A stretch of 64,000 nucleotides of DNA from an uncultured Lachnospiraceae bacterium (GTDB lineage: Bacteria > Bacillota > Clostridia > Lachnospirales > Lachnospiraceae): the NCBI GenBank assembly GCA_934401915.1, contig CAKRSV010000005.1, positions 189,300 to 253,299 on the forward strand, written 5' to 3'. Shown piece by piece: positions 36,322 to 46,364 of the stretch; position 1 is the stretch's first letter; each line of letters begins with the position of its first letter. Made by a program: the position numbers and the translations under genes. The notes below the pieces were generated by a model. That model was not told the origin of the DNA. It was given only the letters and a program-made list of their open reading frames with translations, and ran no database searches.

Positions 36322-38631
36322 TTACTGATTCACCGTCGACACGATGATCTTCATCTCGCCCTGGATGCTCACTTCTCCCATACCGGCAGGCAGGATGAGG
36401 TGATCGCCCTTTTTCACCATGCGTCCCTCGATCAGTCCTTCCCCTTCCAGGATGCTTACATTCAGGAACGGATATTTCTGCTCTACGGATACCGGCTTTG
36501 TGATGTTCATCAGCCATACCTGATAATAGTCGCAGTTGATCAGCAGGTTCATCTCATTGTCCGGAAGCTCGGCCGCACGCTTCACGCACTCCTGCGCCGG
36601 CGCTGCGGGAACGGTGATCACATCGATACTCTGCTGTACGTGCAGTTCTCTCGGCTTGCCGTCCGTCAGTCTGTCGTAATCGTATACCCGGTAGGTCACA
36701 TCGCTGTTCTGCTGCGTCTCGAGCACCATCACGCCGCCCTTGATCGCGTGCATACATCCCGGATTGATCTGGATAAAGTCGCCCTTGTGGATCGGGATCT
36801 CACGGATCAGCTCGCTCCACTTTCCAGAGCGGATCATATCCTCCAGCTCTTCCTTGGTCTTTGCATTGTGTCCGACTACCAGCGTGGAATCTTCCTTGCA
36901 GTCCAGCACATACCAGCACTCGGTCTTTCCGAGCGATCCGTTCTCATGCACTCCCGCATAAGCGTCGTCCGGGTGTACCTGGATGCTCAGATCTTCCTTG
37001 GCGTCGATGATCTTGATCAGGAGCGGGAAACGGTCCAGTCCCAGATTGCCGAACAGCTCCGGCTCTTTCTCGAAGAGTCCCGAAAGCGTCTCACCCTTGT
37101 AGATGCCATCGCGGATCACACAGTCGCCATTCGGATGCGCGCTGATCGCCCAGCACTCGCCGGTGTCCTCTCCTGGGATCGCGTAGCCGTACTCGTCGCG
37201 CAGCCTGCTTCCGCCCCAGATCCTTTCCTTAAATACCGGCTCTAAAAAGATCGGTTGTCTTTCCTTTTGATTACATGTCAGATTCATTCCATTTCCCTCT
37301 ATCACTTTCTGATACCAGAATGCGGAATCCTTCACGATCCGCTCCTGTGTCTCATAATCTACATACACGATACCAAAACGTTCCGTGTAGCCCTTGTCCC
37401 ACTCGAAATTGTCGAGGAAGGTCCACAGGAAATATCCCCGGACGTCCGCACCCTCGTCGTTTGCCTGCTGCAGAGCGGACAGGTAACGATCCAGAAAATC
37501 CTGCCGGTTCGGATCGTGCACTCTTCCATCCACCGACACCACATCGTGACAGGACATACCGTTCTCCGTGATGTACAGCGGCAGCTGATAGCGCTCATAC
37601 AGAAACTTCACGCCCCAGTACAGACACTGCGGAGTAACCGGCCAGTTTGCCGCCGTCTTGGGATTGCCGGTCGGTCTGTCTATAAACTCCGGCTCTCCGT
37701 TTTCTCCAGCCCGGATGGGATAGCCGTTGTAAATATTCTGTCCCATGAAGTCAAGCGGCTGGGAGATCAGCTTCATATCCTCCGGCGTGATCTTTGGCAG
37801 ATAAGCCGCATATTTTTTCAGCCCTTCCTCCGGATACTTTCCAAGAAATACCGGATCGCTGAACCACGCCACATTCCAGGTCCAGTTTCCGATCGGCTGA
37901 TAGAAGCCAAACAGCACCTTCTTTGCCGCCTCGATATCCTCCGGCTTGTCTGACGCAGGGTACGCCATGCCGCAGGTCGGCGCATATCCGACCTTGATCG
38001 ACTGCTTTGCGTGCTCGCGCAGGGCGATCACAGCCTTTCCGTGCGCCTTGAGCGCGTTGTGCGCGATCTGGAACACTTCCCGCGGCGGCAGCTTGGCGCC
38101 GGGCGCCTGTACACCGGACAAATGTCCCAGCCCGACGAAGCACTGCGGCTCGTTCAACGTGATAAAATACTCGCAGATATCTGAAAAATTCTCCGCCACC
38201 ACCTTCGCATACTCTGCAAACCAGTCGCTGACCTCTTCGTTCAGCCAGCCTCCCCGGTCCTGCAACGCCTGCGGAAACTCCCAGTGATACATCGTAAGGT
38301 ACGGCGTGATGCCGTTCTTCTTCATCTCCAGGATCATATCGCGGTACAGCGCCACCGCCTTTTCATTGACCTTTCCGGTTCCCTCCGGCATAAGCCGTGA
38401 CCAGCTTATCGAAAAACGGTAAGCCTTGATCCCCAGAAGCCGCATCAGCCGGTAGTCCTCCGGGTAGCGGTGCATATGGTCGTCCGCCACCCTCGCGTCG
38501 CTGTGATCCGGGATATGGCCGTCCAGTATAAAGCTGTCCCAGATACACCTGCCTGCGCCGTCCTGCGCATCTCTTCCTTCTATCTGGTAGGCGCTGCTCG
38601 CCACTCCCCAGACAAAATCGTCTCGAAACAT
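36322..38631 (-). CDS. Fused GH1 beta-glycosidase and mannose-6-phosphate isomerase
   Basis: 769 residues from the ATG at 38631 (GGGAGG 4 nt upstream). Residues 1-448 are a full GH1 enzyme, with DFVWGVASSAYQIEG, acid/base Glu in FITLNEP, and nucleophile in LYITENG. The frame continues without a stop or linker into a complete ManA-type isomerase of 321 residues, with zinc ligands in SIQVHPDD, KTECWYVLD and NPGCMHAIKGG. The junction is at 37287: the isomerase Met is in frame, and AGAGGG sits 7 nt before it. ManA could therefore also be made separately. GH1 would split gluco- or manno-disaccharides; ManA converts mannose-6-P to fructose-6-P. Confidence 0.92.
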   Translation of the reverse strand: MFRDDFVWGVASSAYQIEGRDAQDGAGRCIWDSFILDGHIPDHSDARVADDHMHRYPEDYRLMRLLGIKAYRFSISWSRLMPEGTGKVNEKAVALYRDMILEMKKNGITPYLTMYHWEFPQALQDRGGWLNEEVSDWFAEYAKVVAENFSDICEYFITLNEPQCFVGLGHLSGVQAPGAKLPPREVFQIAHNALKAHGKAVIALREHAKQSIKVGYAPTCGMAYPASDKPEDIEAAKKVLFGFYQPIGNWTWNVAWFSDPVFLGKYPEEGLKKYAAYLPKITPEDMKLISQPLDFMGQNIYNGYPIRAGENGEPEFIDRPTGNPKTAANWPVTPQCLYWGVKFLYERYQLPLYITENGMSCHDVVSVDGRVHDPNRQDFLDRYLSALQQANDEGADVRGYFLWTFLDNFEWDKGYTERFGIVYVDYETQERIVKDSAFWYQKVIEGNGMNLTCNQKERQPIFLEPVFKERIWGGSRLRDEYGYAIPGEDTGECWAISAHPNGDCVIRDGIYKGETLSGLFEKEPELFGNLGLDRFPLLIKIIDAKEDLSIQVHPDDAYAGVHENGSLGKTECWYVLDCKEDSTLVVGHNAKTKEELEDMIRSGKWSELIREIPIHKGDFIQINPGCMHAIKGGVMVLETQQNSDVTYRVYDYDRLTDGKPRELHVQQSIDVITVPAAPAQECVKRAAELPDNEMNLLINCDYYQVWLMNITKPVSVEQKYPFLNVSILEGEGLIEGRMVKKGDHLILPAGMGEVSIQGEMKIIVSTVNQ

Positions 38632-38679
38632 GTATCCTCCCTCTCTTCCCGGCGTCTGCCGTGGAAGCACCTGTCTTTT

Positions 38680-40818
38680 TTATATGATGAATTTGCCGAT
38701 CGCATCATCCAGCGCACGCACATCGCGGCTTAAATTGTCCGCCTGTCTTACCAGCTCGGCGATCACTTCGTTCTGGCCTCCCAGACTCGTCGTCACCTGC
38801 TGGGTGGCTGCCGCCATCTCCTGCGCTACCGCCGAGATATTCTGAATGGAATCCTGTACCTGATCCTTCTCGTCAGAAATCTCTCCAAGCCGCTCCACGG
38901 TGACGCGGATGCCCTGTGCCAATGCAGCAACACTCTGATTGATCCGGTCAAAAACTTCCACCGTCTGCTGCAAAGCCTCTGCCTGCTTCACGATCATCTC
39001 TTCCGTTCTTCTCGCAGATTCCGTCGTCTTGTCCGTCGTGTTTCCGATGTTTGCCACGATCTCGTGGATCTTGTCACCGGATGCCTTGGACTGGTCTGCC
39101 AGCTTGCGGATCTCCTCTGCCACAACGGCAAAGCCTCTTCCTGCTTCGCCCGCTCTCGCCGCCTCGATGGACGCGTTCAGCGACAGCAGATTCGTCTGTC
39201 CGGCGATACTGTTGATCACCTCGACAAACTCCTTGATCTCTTCCGAGTTTCTCTGTACCTCTTCAATATTGCCGACCAGTTCTCTGGTCAGTTCTACGGT
39301 GCGTGTGCTCTCGTCGTTCAGTCCGTGGATGATCTGTTTTCCTTCCTCCACCGCTCCGATCGCCTGATCTGCCGCTCTTCCCATGCTGTCTGTCTGGCTG
39401 ACCACCGCGCCGATATTGTCTGCGAACGCCACCATCTTCTCGCTGCCGGCTTCCGTCTCAAGCGCCTGGTGCTGTACGCCCTGCGCCAGATCCTCCATCG
39501 TCTGTGAAGTGCTGTCGATCGACTGGCTGATGCCGCCCGCCTGCGCGGATACATCCGTCGCCATCCGGCTGACCTTCGTTCCGAAGTTCTTCATGTCGTT
39601 CATCAGTGCCCGTATGCTCTCCAGCATGGAATTCAGACTTGCCGTCAGCAGCCCGAACTCATCTTTGCGCTTCGTTGCAAAGTGGCTGGTCAGATCTCCC
39701 TCTGCCACCTTGGAAAGTCCTCCTGTCACTTCTTTGACTGTCTTAGAGATCCCCATCGAGATCTTGCCGCCGCACAGAAGTGCCGCTGCGGTCGCAAGGA
39801 TGACCATGATGACCGTGATCACGCCGATCGACCTCGCCTGCTCTGTAAGGTTGCTGCGCGGAATCAGTGCACAGAGCATGATCCCTGTCTTTTTCACAGG
39901 CATCGCTATGTATACATAACTCTTTCCCTTAACCTTAACCGTCAGATTCGTGAGTTCTTCCGACTCCCTGCTCTCTTCCAAAAAGCTCTGTCCCACAAAG
40001 TAAGTCTCATCCTGCACCAGTTCCTGTTCGCCATCCGGATTCTGAATGACTGCCACTTCTCTTCCATCTCTGGTCACGACTGCCTTCACGCTGTTCTTTC
40101 CAAAATCCATCTCAGCGAGCATATCCTGCACGGTCTCCATCTTGATATCGAACATCAAAAAGGCGTCTGCCTTGGACAGCTTCTGATAAAATGTCATCGC
40201 ATAATCTTCCGGACCGGTCGTGAGACAGCCGTCCAGATAGCTGTGATAGCCAAGCCATGCGTTCTTGGCGGTCTTGTTCTCCACAAAATACTGGCCCTCC
40301 GGGCTTGCGTCAAAATCAGCCTTGGGATTTTCCGTCATGCTTCCGCTCAGGGAAGTCAGATAGGTTCCCTCCGCAGGAATGATGCTGTAGCTGTTGATAT
40401 AGCTGCTCGTCCCGCGCGCATTGCCCAGCATCGTCTTTGCGCCGCGAAGTGCCTCCAGGGAAGCCGTATCTTTCTTCTTGTACAATCTTCCATAGTAGTT
40501 TGACACATCATCGTTGGTGATCGCCTCGACCGCCTTGTTCGATATCGTGGTGCACATCAGCCCGAGATAGCTTCCCGTCGCGCGCACCGTCGATTCCGCC
40601 GACTTCTCATACTGCCCTACAACACCTGAGCTTGCCGACAGATAGGAGCCCGCTCCCAGGATCACCATCATAATTACCGGCACCATAAAAGCCGCCAGAA
40701 GTGTCTGCATGATAGACCTTCTGCCGCCCTGTATGGCTGCCATCTTTTTGTTGTTTACTTTACTCTTTTTTTCTTTAACCTTTTTCTCTCTCTTACCTTT
40801 AACCCCGCTTTTTGTCAT
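38680..40818 (-). CDS. Methyl-accepting chemotaxis protein inside the mannan operon
   Basis: 712 residues from the ATG at 40818 (GGAGGG 6 nt upstream). After a very basic N-terminus come TM1 (about 35-58), a periplasmic-type Cache-like sensor of about 270 residues (with [20 protein letters not shown]), TM2 (about 330-350) and a HAMP domain. The signalling domain has the hairpin tip [27 protein letters not shown]. No CheB/CheR-tethering pentapeptide is seen. Lying between two catabolic genes with short gaps, it is probably co-induced with the sugar genes and may sense a mannan-derived ligand. Confidence 0.92.
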   Translation of the reverse strand: MTKSGVKGKREKKVKEKKSKVNNKKMAAIQGGRRSIMQTLLAAFMVPVIMMVILGAGSYLSASSGVVGQYEKSAESTVRATGSYLGLMCTTISNKAVEAITNDDVSNYYGRLYKKKDTASLEALRGAKTMLGNARGTSSYINSYSIIPAEGTYLTSLSGSMTENPKADFDASPEGQYFVENKTAKNAWLGYHSYLDGCLTTGPEDYAMTFYQKLSKADAFLMFDIKMETVQDMLAEMDFGKNSVKAVVTRDGREVAVIQNPDGEQELVQDETYFVGQSFLEESRESEELTNLTVKVKGKSYVYIAMPVKKTGIMLCALIPRSNLTEQARSIGVITVIMVILATAAALLCGGKISMGISKTVKEVTGGLSKVAEGDLTSHFATKRKDEFGLLTASLNSMLESIRALMNDMKNFGTKVSRMATDVSAQAGGISQSIDSTSQTMEDLAQGVQHQALETEAGSEKMVAFADNIGAVVSQTDSMGRAADQAIGAVEEGKQIIHGLNDESTRTVELTRELVGNIEEVQRNSEEIKEFVEVINSIAGQTNLLSLNASIEAARAGEAGRGFAVVAEEIRKLADQSKASGDKIHEIVANIGNTTDKTTESARRTEEMIVKQAEALQQTVEVFDRINQSVAALAQGIRVTVERLGEISDEKDQVQDSIQNISAVAQEMAAATQQVTTSLGGQNEVIAELVRQADNLSRDVRALDDAIGKFII

Positions 40819-40834
40819 ACACATCCCTCCATCA

Positions 40835-41956
40835 TTATCTGGAGCCGATCACCGATACCAGATAGAACGGCGCTGCATCCTCTTCGGTTGCCTGTATGAT
40901 CTCAATGTCTATCTGGTGAACTTCATCTTTCAGTCCCCTGGCAATCGTCTCAATATAGAGACAGTCACCCCAGTCTTCCTTAAAATTAGAGTCCAGGATC
41001 ACACTCTTGTCCTCTTCTCCGTCGATCCACACTCTGCCCACCGGCGCCGGTCGGCGGATGGATTTCCGGTACTGGATCGCGAGCCCTGTCGCCGCAACAG
41101 AAAAGCTGATCTTATCGCCCTGCTTCGCCGCCGTCCAGCCGCGTTTGAACAGATCCGTGATCTCCTTCTGCTTCCCCGGATCTGCCACAAATCCCGCAAG
41201 CACCGGCTCGCTGTTCCAGTTCTGGTAGCGAACCGACTCCTCGTACCGGTTCTCTGTGATCGGAGCGGGAAGCTCCTTTGGAAGATCCGTTTCCTCACGC
41301 TTTATGTCGGCGAGCACTTCCTCCAAAAAGGTCGTGACCACCTTTGCAACCAGCGCGTGTCCCTCGTCATTCGGGTGCAGATCATCCGGAGTGATCGTTC
41401 TTCTCTCGATCGCTCCGCTCTCAATCTCCGGCCAGATCGTCGCCTTCATGCTGACCATCGGAATCTGATAATGCTTTGCCACCTGCAGGTGCATCTCTTC
41501 GGCATTGCAGCCGTCGTCGTAGCGGACATTGTTCATCAGCATAAACGCCGGTCTTTTCTCTGCCTTCAGGATCGTGCGGACCAGTCCTTCGTATGTCTCC
41601 TTAAAAAACTCCGTATTGTCGTCGTTGACGGCAAACTCCGTCAACACAAAATCCGGCTCATACTGCAGCAGATGCTCCTGTACCCGGCTGACGCCGTACT
41701 GTGATGTCGTCCCCCCGATCCCCGCATTGCGGTATACCACTTCTGCCATCGGGAATTTTTCTTTCCACCACGTATAAACCAGATACGCATAGCAGGATTC
41801 CGGAACGGAGGAGAGGCTCCCCTGTGTAATGGAGCCTCCTAAAAATCCAACGCATACCTTTTCGCCTGCAAGCGCCTTCTTCATGCAATTCTTGATTGCC
41901 TGCCAATTTCCCTTATTGATCAAGCCTTTTTCAAAACTAATGCCGGTTTTCAGCAT
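40835..41956 (-). CDS. Acetyl esterase resembling carbohydrate esterase family 17
   Basis: 373 residues, no signal peptide. The SGNH domain comes first (nucleophile in [11 protein letters not shown], block II Gly in [12 protein letters not shown], block III in TEFAVNDDN, His in [10 protein letters not shown]). A C-terminal beta-rich domain follows (about 225-373, with [14 protein letters not shown]), the CBM35-like position of CE17. The domain order is opposite to that of the esterase at 35155. CE17 of R. intestinalis is specific for 2-O-acetyl mannose. The two together would clear all acetyl positions. Confidence 0.85.
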   Translation of the reverse strand: MLKTGISFEKGLINKGNWQAIKNCMKKALAGEKVCVGFLGGSITQGSLSSVPESCYAYLVYTWWKEKFPMAEVVYRNAGIGGTTSQYGVSRVQEHLLQYEPDFVLTEFAVNDDNTEFFKETYEGLVRTILKAEKRPAFMLMNNVRYDDGCNAEEMHLQVAKHYQIPMVSMKATIWPEIESGAIERRTITPDDLHPNDEGHALVAKVVTTFLEEVLADIKREETDLPKELPAPITENRYEESVRYQNWNSEPVLAGFVADPGKQKEITDLFKRGWTAAKQGDKISFSVAATGLAIQYRKSIRRPAPVGRVWIDGEEDKSVILDSNFKEDWGDCLYIETIARGLKDEVHQIDIEIIQATEEDAAPFYLVSVIGSR

Positions 41957-42015
41957 AGCGCTACCTCCTGTCCATTCCGGAATCTATCTGTTTCTCCCCC
42001 TGAAAATCTTACCTC

Positions 42016-43038
42016 TTAGCGGATACCGATCTCTGTATCGGACTCCGTTACCACACTGTGCTCTTTGATGTAAGCGACAATGTCCTCGAACTGTGTGAAT
42101 GCCAGACCTACATAGCTGTCTGCGCAGCCGTAGTAGATAGCGATCTTTCCACTCTCCGGATCGTGGATCGTTGCGCAAGGGAAGCATACGTTCGGAACGA
42201 AGCCTCTCTCCTCATACCACTCTTCGGGCGTCAGCAGGAAGTTCTCACATCTGTATTTTACGATGGACGGATTCTCCAGATCAAGGATCGCTCCGCCGAT
42301 CGAGTATACGAAACCGTTGCAGGTGCCGCTTACTCCGTGGTAGAACAGAAGCCAGCCTTCGCTTGTCTCGATCGGAGCAGCGCCGCCGCCGATCTTAACG
42401 GACTCCCACCATTCGCTTCCTTTGCCCATCACGTGTCTGTGTTTGCCCCAGTACACCATATCCGGGCTCTCGCTGATAAAGATATCTCCGAACGGTGTGT
42501 GACCGCTGTCGGAAGGACGGCTCAGCAGACAGAAGTTGCCATGGATCTTACGCGGGAAAAGAACTGCATTTCTGTTGTAAGGAATAAAAGGATTCTCCAG
42601 TCTTACAAAGGTCTTGAAATCCTGTGTCTTTGCCATACCGATCGATGCTCCGTAGAAATCCTGGCACCAGATGATGTAGTAGGTATCCTCAACCTTAACC
42701 AGTCTCGGATCGTAAGCATACTTCGGCATGAACGGCTTTCCGCTCTCATCTACGAACGGGATCTTCTCCTTATCGAAATCCCAGTGGATCGCATCCTTGC
42801 TGCGTCCCATGTAAATGTAAGGAATACCATTTGTCTGCTCACCGCGGAATACGCCGATGAACTCATCGCCATAAGGCATTACGGCACTGTTGAAGATTCT
42901 GGCAACGCCCTCCACCGGATTTCTTCCGATGATCGGGTTCTCGGTGTATCTCCACACAGGCGCGCCGACGAGGTTCGCCGGTCTCTCCTGCCAAGGCACG
43001 TTCTTTACGGGTGGCGCGATCATTTTGATGTCACTCAT
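42016..43038 (-). CDS. GH130 phosphorylase, probably beta-1,4-mannooligosaccharide phosphorylase (subfamily 2-like)
   Basis: 340 residues. GH130 five-bladed propeller motifs are visible: NPIIGRNPVEGVARIFNSAV, the proton-donor Asp in YDPRLVKVEDTYY, GGGAAPIETSEGWLLFYHG, and the ending IYYGCADSYVGLAF. The short length and Gly-rich GGGAAPI block fit the oligosaccharide-acting subfamily. It would cleave beta-1,4-mannooligosaccharides with phosphate, giving mannose-1-phosphate. It is located in the cytoplasm and follows the other GH130 gene with a 46-bp gap. Subfamily choice is by recalled features. Confidence 0.88.
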   Translation of the reverse strand: MSDIKMIAPPVKNVPWQERPANLVGAPVWRYTENPIIGRNPVEGVARIFNSAVMPYGDEFIGVFRGEQTNGIPYIYMGRSKDAIHWDFDKEKIPFVDESGKPFMPKYAYDPRLVKVEDTYYIIWCQDFYGASIGMAKTQDFKTFVRLENPFIPYNRNAVLFPRKIHGNFCLLSRPSDSGHTPFGDIFISESPDMVYWGKHRHVMGKGSEWWESVKIGGGAAPIETSEGWLLFYHGVSGTCNGFVYSIGGAILDLENPSIVKYRCENFLLTPEEWYEERGFVPNVCFPCATIHDPESGKIAIYYGCADSYVGLAFTQFEDIVAYIKEHSVVTESDTEIGIR

Positions 43039-43084
43039 ATTTTTTCTCCTTTACCATATATATTTTCTTTCTTAAATCTTCTTT

Positions 43085-44263
43085 TTATTTCTGCTGTGCA
43101 AGGAACTCCAGGTTCTTGCGGATCAGGTCGCATCTCTGTGCAACGCACTCTACGGAGCGGAGCGGATCGGTCGGCGTATTGAAAACGTAATCGATCAGCT
43201 TATCTACCGTCGTGGTTGCCACGTGCATCCGGGTGTCGCTGGAAGCGTAGTAGATAAATACCTTGCCTTCCTTCGTAGCGATCGCTCCATTAGTGAATAC
43301 CACGTTCGAAACATCGCCCACTCTCTCTCCGGCTCTCGGTCCGATCAGCATGCCGGACGGCTCTGCGATCACCTTGGAAGGATCGTTCAGGTCAGTTGCA
43401 AACGCATAGATGACATAGCGAAGTCCTGCCGCTGTGTTTCTCACGCCGTGCGCAATGTGGATCCAGCCTCTGTCGGTCTTGATCGGAACCGCACCGGCAC
43501 CGTTCTTTGCCTCTGTGATGGTGTGATACTTGCGCAGACTGGTCATCTTCTCTTCGTCGATCACCGCATGGGTGATGTCGTCGCACAGTCCGAAGCCGAT
43601 ACCGCCGCCGGATCCAGTCTCGATGAAGTCATCCATCGGTCTTGTGTAGAACGCGTACTTTCCGTTTACAAACTCCGGATGAAGCACTACGTTTCTCTGC
43701 TGGGGAGAACGGAGCGTTACCAGATTGTCCAGTCTCTCCCAGGTCTTTAAGTCTTTGGTACGCACGATACCTGCCGCTGCAACCGCCGCTGACAGATCGT
43801 TCACCGAATGATCCTTGCTCTCGGAACAGAACACGCCGTAGATATAGCCGTCCTCATGCTTGGTCAGACGCATATCGTACACGTTTGTCTCCTCCGGGCA
43901 GGTGTCCGGCAGAAGGATCGGATAATCCCAGAAACGGAATCCGTCCACACCGTTGTCGCTCTCTGCCACGCCGAAGAAGGACTTTCTGTCGTCTCCCTCG
44001 ATACGTGCCACCAGATAATACTTTCCGTTCAGCTCGATCGCGCCGGAATTCATCACAGCATTGACACCCAGTCTCTTCATAAAATACGGATTTGTCTCCG
44101 GATTCAGGTCATACTGCCAGGTCAGTGGAATATGCTCTCTGGTCAGCACCGGGTACTCATATCTGTCGTAAATCCCATTGTAAAAGTTCTCGTCGATCTT
44201 GTTTTTACGTGTGATCAGCGCTTCGTATTTTTTGAGTTCTTTCTCATACTTTGGATTCATCAT
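43085..44263 (-). CDS. GH130 4-O-beta-mannosyl-glucose phosphorylase (subfamily 1-like)
   Basis: 392 residues from the ATG at 44263 (GGAGG 8 nt upstream; the next codon is also ATG). Motifs: [20 protein letters not shown], proton donor in [48 protein letters not shown], and [18 protein letters not shown]. These are the blocks of mannosyl-glucose phosphorylases. With the epimerase just upstream it completes the mannobiose pathway: mannobiose is epimerised to mannosyl-glucose, then phosphorolysed to mannose-1-phosphate and glucose. Confidence 0.92.
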   Translation of the reverse strand: MMNPKYEKELKKYEALITRKNKIDENFYNGIYDRYEYPVLTREHIPLTWQYDLNPETNPYFMKRLGVNAVMNSGAIELNGKYYLVARIEGDDRKSFFGVAESDNGVDGFRFWDYPILLPDTCPEETNVYDMRLTKHEDGYIYGVFCSESKDHSVNDLSAAVAAAGIVRTKDLKTWERLDNLVTLRSPQQRNVVLHPEFVNGKYAFYTRPMDDFIETGSGGGIGFGLCDDITHAVIDEEKMTSLRKYHTITEAKNGAGAVPIKTDRGWIHIAHGVRNTAAGLRYVIYAFATDLNDPSKVIAEPSGMLIGPRAGERVGDVSNVVFTNGAIATKEGKVFIYYASSDTRMHVATTTVDKLIDYVFNTPTDPLRSVECVAQRCDLIRKNLEFLAQQK

Positions 44264-44326
44264 CCCTCTCTCCTCCATCTCAGATTTTCTTACACAACCG
44301 ATCCCTATATCTATGTGTCTACTGTA

Positions 44327-45496
44327 CTATAATCTCTTCATAACTTCCATACACATTCTTCCATTATGGTAAGGACATTTCCACGGCTCAACGATCGGTC
44401 TGTTCGGATACGGCTTGCCGTCCTCGTCCACTTCCCAGTACCACTCGGAACCAGCTCTCTTGTCGATCACATGATCCTTGATAAACTGCCACTCAGACTC
44501 TGCTGCCTGGAGATATTCTTTTCTGGAAGGATCCTTCTGGTAGCCATTCAGAAATCCGATCACAGTCTCCGCCTGTACCCACCAGATACGATGCATATTG
44601 ACTACGCCTCTCTCGCACTCGTTGGCAAGGGAGTGTCCGTCGAAGGCAACCTTGTAGATCTGTGCTGTCAGATCCCTGGTGATCGGGGAAAGCAGCGCTT
44701 CCATCGCCGGATCTCCGAGAACCTCCACGCCGCGGTCGATCAGCCATGCCGTCTCGATGTCATGTCCGTAGGAGTGCAGGTCGATGATCGACTTCATGTT
44801 CTCGTCGAAGAACACCTCCTGGCGGTGAAGCTCCGGGTTGTAAACCTTATGTGCAAAGGTTTCCATGATCCAGTGCAGCTTTTCTCCTACCTCCGGCAGC
44901 TTCGCCACACGGTAAAGCTCGGTATATGCTTCAAACACGTGGAGCAGCGTGTTCATCGTCTTTGCCGCAATGACGCCGTTCTCCGAAAGTTTGTCGTTCC
45001 CGATCTCATGGAACGCCTTGTCGAAGGCTTCCTTGTAACCGATCTCGTCGGTACATTTTGTCTCAATGATGTAGAAAAGCTCCTTTGCCATATCCAGCGC
45101 TTCCTGCTTTCCGGACGCCTCGTAGTAAGAGGACAGTGCGTAGATGGCAAATGCCTGATTGTATGTATGTTTCGTGGTGTCTTCCGGCGTTCCGTCATAG
45201 CGGATCGACCAGAAGATTCCTCCGTTTTCGCGGTCCGCACAGCGTTCCTTAAGGAACGCAAATGCGTGATCTGCTTCTTGTAAAAGGCTTTCGTCCTTCA
45301 GCATGGTATAGGCGTTTGAAAAGAACCAAAGGATCCTGCTGTTCAGGATGCAGCCCTTCACCGCTTTTTTGTCCACTTTCAGATCATAGCCTACCCAGCC
45401 GTAATAACCGCCGTTCTCATCATCTCTCAGGTTTTTCCAGAAGGGGATGATATCCTTTACCAAATGATTCTGAATCTCTTCTCTCATCTTTGTCAT
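44327..45496 (-). CDS. Mannobiose/cellobiose 2-epimerase
   Basis: 389 residues, the AGE/CE (alpha6/alpha6 barrel) length. Key blocks: KGCILNSRILWFFSNAY, KHTYNQAFAIYALSSYY, SYGHDIETAWLI, CERGVVNMHRIWWVQAE and the end EPWKCPYHNGRMCMEVM, carrying the catalytic His residues. It converts beta-1,4-mannobiose to mannosyl-glucose. AGGAGG precedes the ATG. It lies between the transporter genes and the phosphorylase that uses its product. Confidence 0.92.
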   Translation of the reverse strand: MTKMREEIQNHLVKDIIPFWKNLRDDENGGYYGWVGYDLKVDKKAVKGCILNSRILWFFSNAYTMLKDESLLQEADHAFAFLKERCADRENGGIFWSIRYDGTPEDTTKHTYNQAFAIYALSSYYEASGKQEALDMAKELFYIIETKCTDEIGYKEAFDKAFHEIGNDKLSENGVIAAKTMNTLLHVFEAYTELYRVAKLPEVGEKLHWIMETFAHKVYNPELHRQEVFFDENMKSIIDLHSYGHDIETAWLIDRGVEVLGDPAMEALLSPITRDLTAQIYKVAFDGHSLANECERGVVNMHRIWWVQAETVIGFLNGYQKDPSRKEYLQAAESEWQFIKDHVIDKRAGSEWYWEVDEDGKPYPNRPIVEPWKCPYHNGRMCMEVMKRL

Positions 45497-45515
45497 GCTA
45501 TCGTCCTCCTTCTTT

Positions 45516-46364
45516 CTAACCCTTGACTGCTCCGGCAGTCAGACCCGAGTAAATCTGCTTCTGACACAGGACAAACACGATCAGTGCCGGCAAGAGAGAG
45601 ATGATAACGCCTGCACAGATCAGGTTGTACTGACTTCCAAGAGGACCTACGAAGGTGTAAAGGGAGGTTGACATCGTCGGCAGCTCCTTCTTGTTCTGCA
45701 GATACAGATTCGCCATGTAGTATTCGTTGTAAGTTCCTACACCCTTTAAGATACAGGATGTGACAATCGCAGGCTTGAGCAGCGGGAACAGGATCTTGTA
45801 GAAGATCGTGAAATAGGAAGCGCCGTCCATGATTGCTGACTCGTCGAGCGAATAATCGATATTTTCAAAGAACTGGATGTAAATATAGATCGAGATAACA
45901 TCCGTTCCACACATCAGGATGATGTAACCGTACAGCGTGTTGATAAAATGAAGGTTGAACATGATCTCGTAGGTTGCGATCTGCATTGCCACGCCCGGAA
46001 GAAGGGATGCAAACAGAAACAGGTTACGGATCAGGTTGTTACCGATGAATTTGAAACGGTTGAGCACATAGGCAAGCTGGGTTCCGATCAGCACGGAGGC
46101 TGCCAGAACACACACCATGATGATTAACGAATTCAGGAACGCTCTTCCCATGTTCGCCTTCTGGAACGCCTGTACAAAGTTGTCAAAGTTCAGCCAGCTC
46201 TGCGGAAGAACCATGACGTTTGTGTGCTGGTACTCATCCTTGGTCTTGAACGCTGTGATGACACAGGATACGACCGGCAGTACCGCTACAAAAGAGAAGA
46301 ACACAAGGGATAAATATTTCAGTACCGTAAGAAGCATTCTTGTTACTTTTTTCATTGCAAACAT
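45516..46364 (-). CDS. ABC sugar transporter permease, MalG-like
   Basis: 282 residues, six transmembrane segments, with the coupling-helix EAA motif DESAIMDGASYFTIFYKILFPLLKPA and the C-terminal YSGLTAGAVKG typical of CUT1 permeases. Its ATG shares an A with the stop of the upstream permease gene (TAATG). It imports oligosaccharides with the binding protein at 47469. No ATPase gene is in the cluster, so a shared MsmK/MalK-type ATPase elsewhere is expected. Confidence 0.93.
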   Translation of the reverse strand: MFAMKKVTRMLLTVLKYLSLVFFSFVAVLPVVSCVITAFKTKDEYQHTNVMVLPQSWLNFDNFVQAFQKANMGRAFLNSLIIMVCVLAASVLIGTQLAYVLNRFKFIGNNLIRNLFLFASLLPGVAMQIATYEIMFNLHFINTLYGYIILMCGTDVISIYIYIQFFENIDYSLDESAIMDGASYFTIFYKILFPLLKPAIVTSCILKGVGTYNEYYMANLYLQNKKELPTMSTSLYTFVGPLGSQYNLICAGVIISLLPALIVFVLCQKQIYSGLTAGAVKG

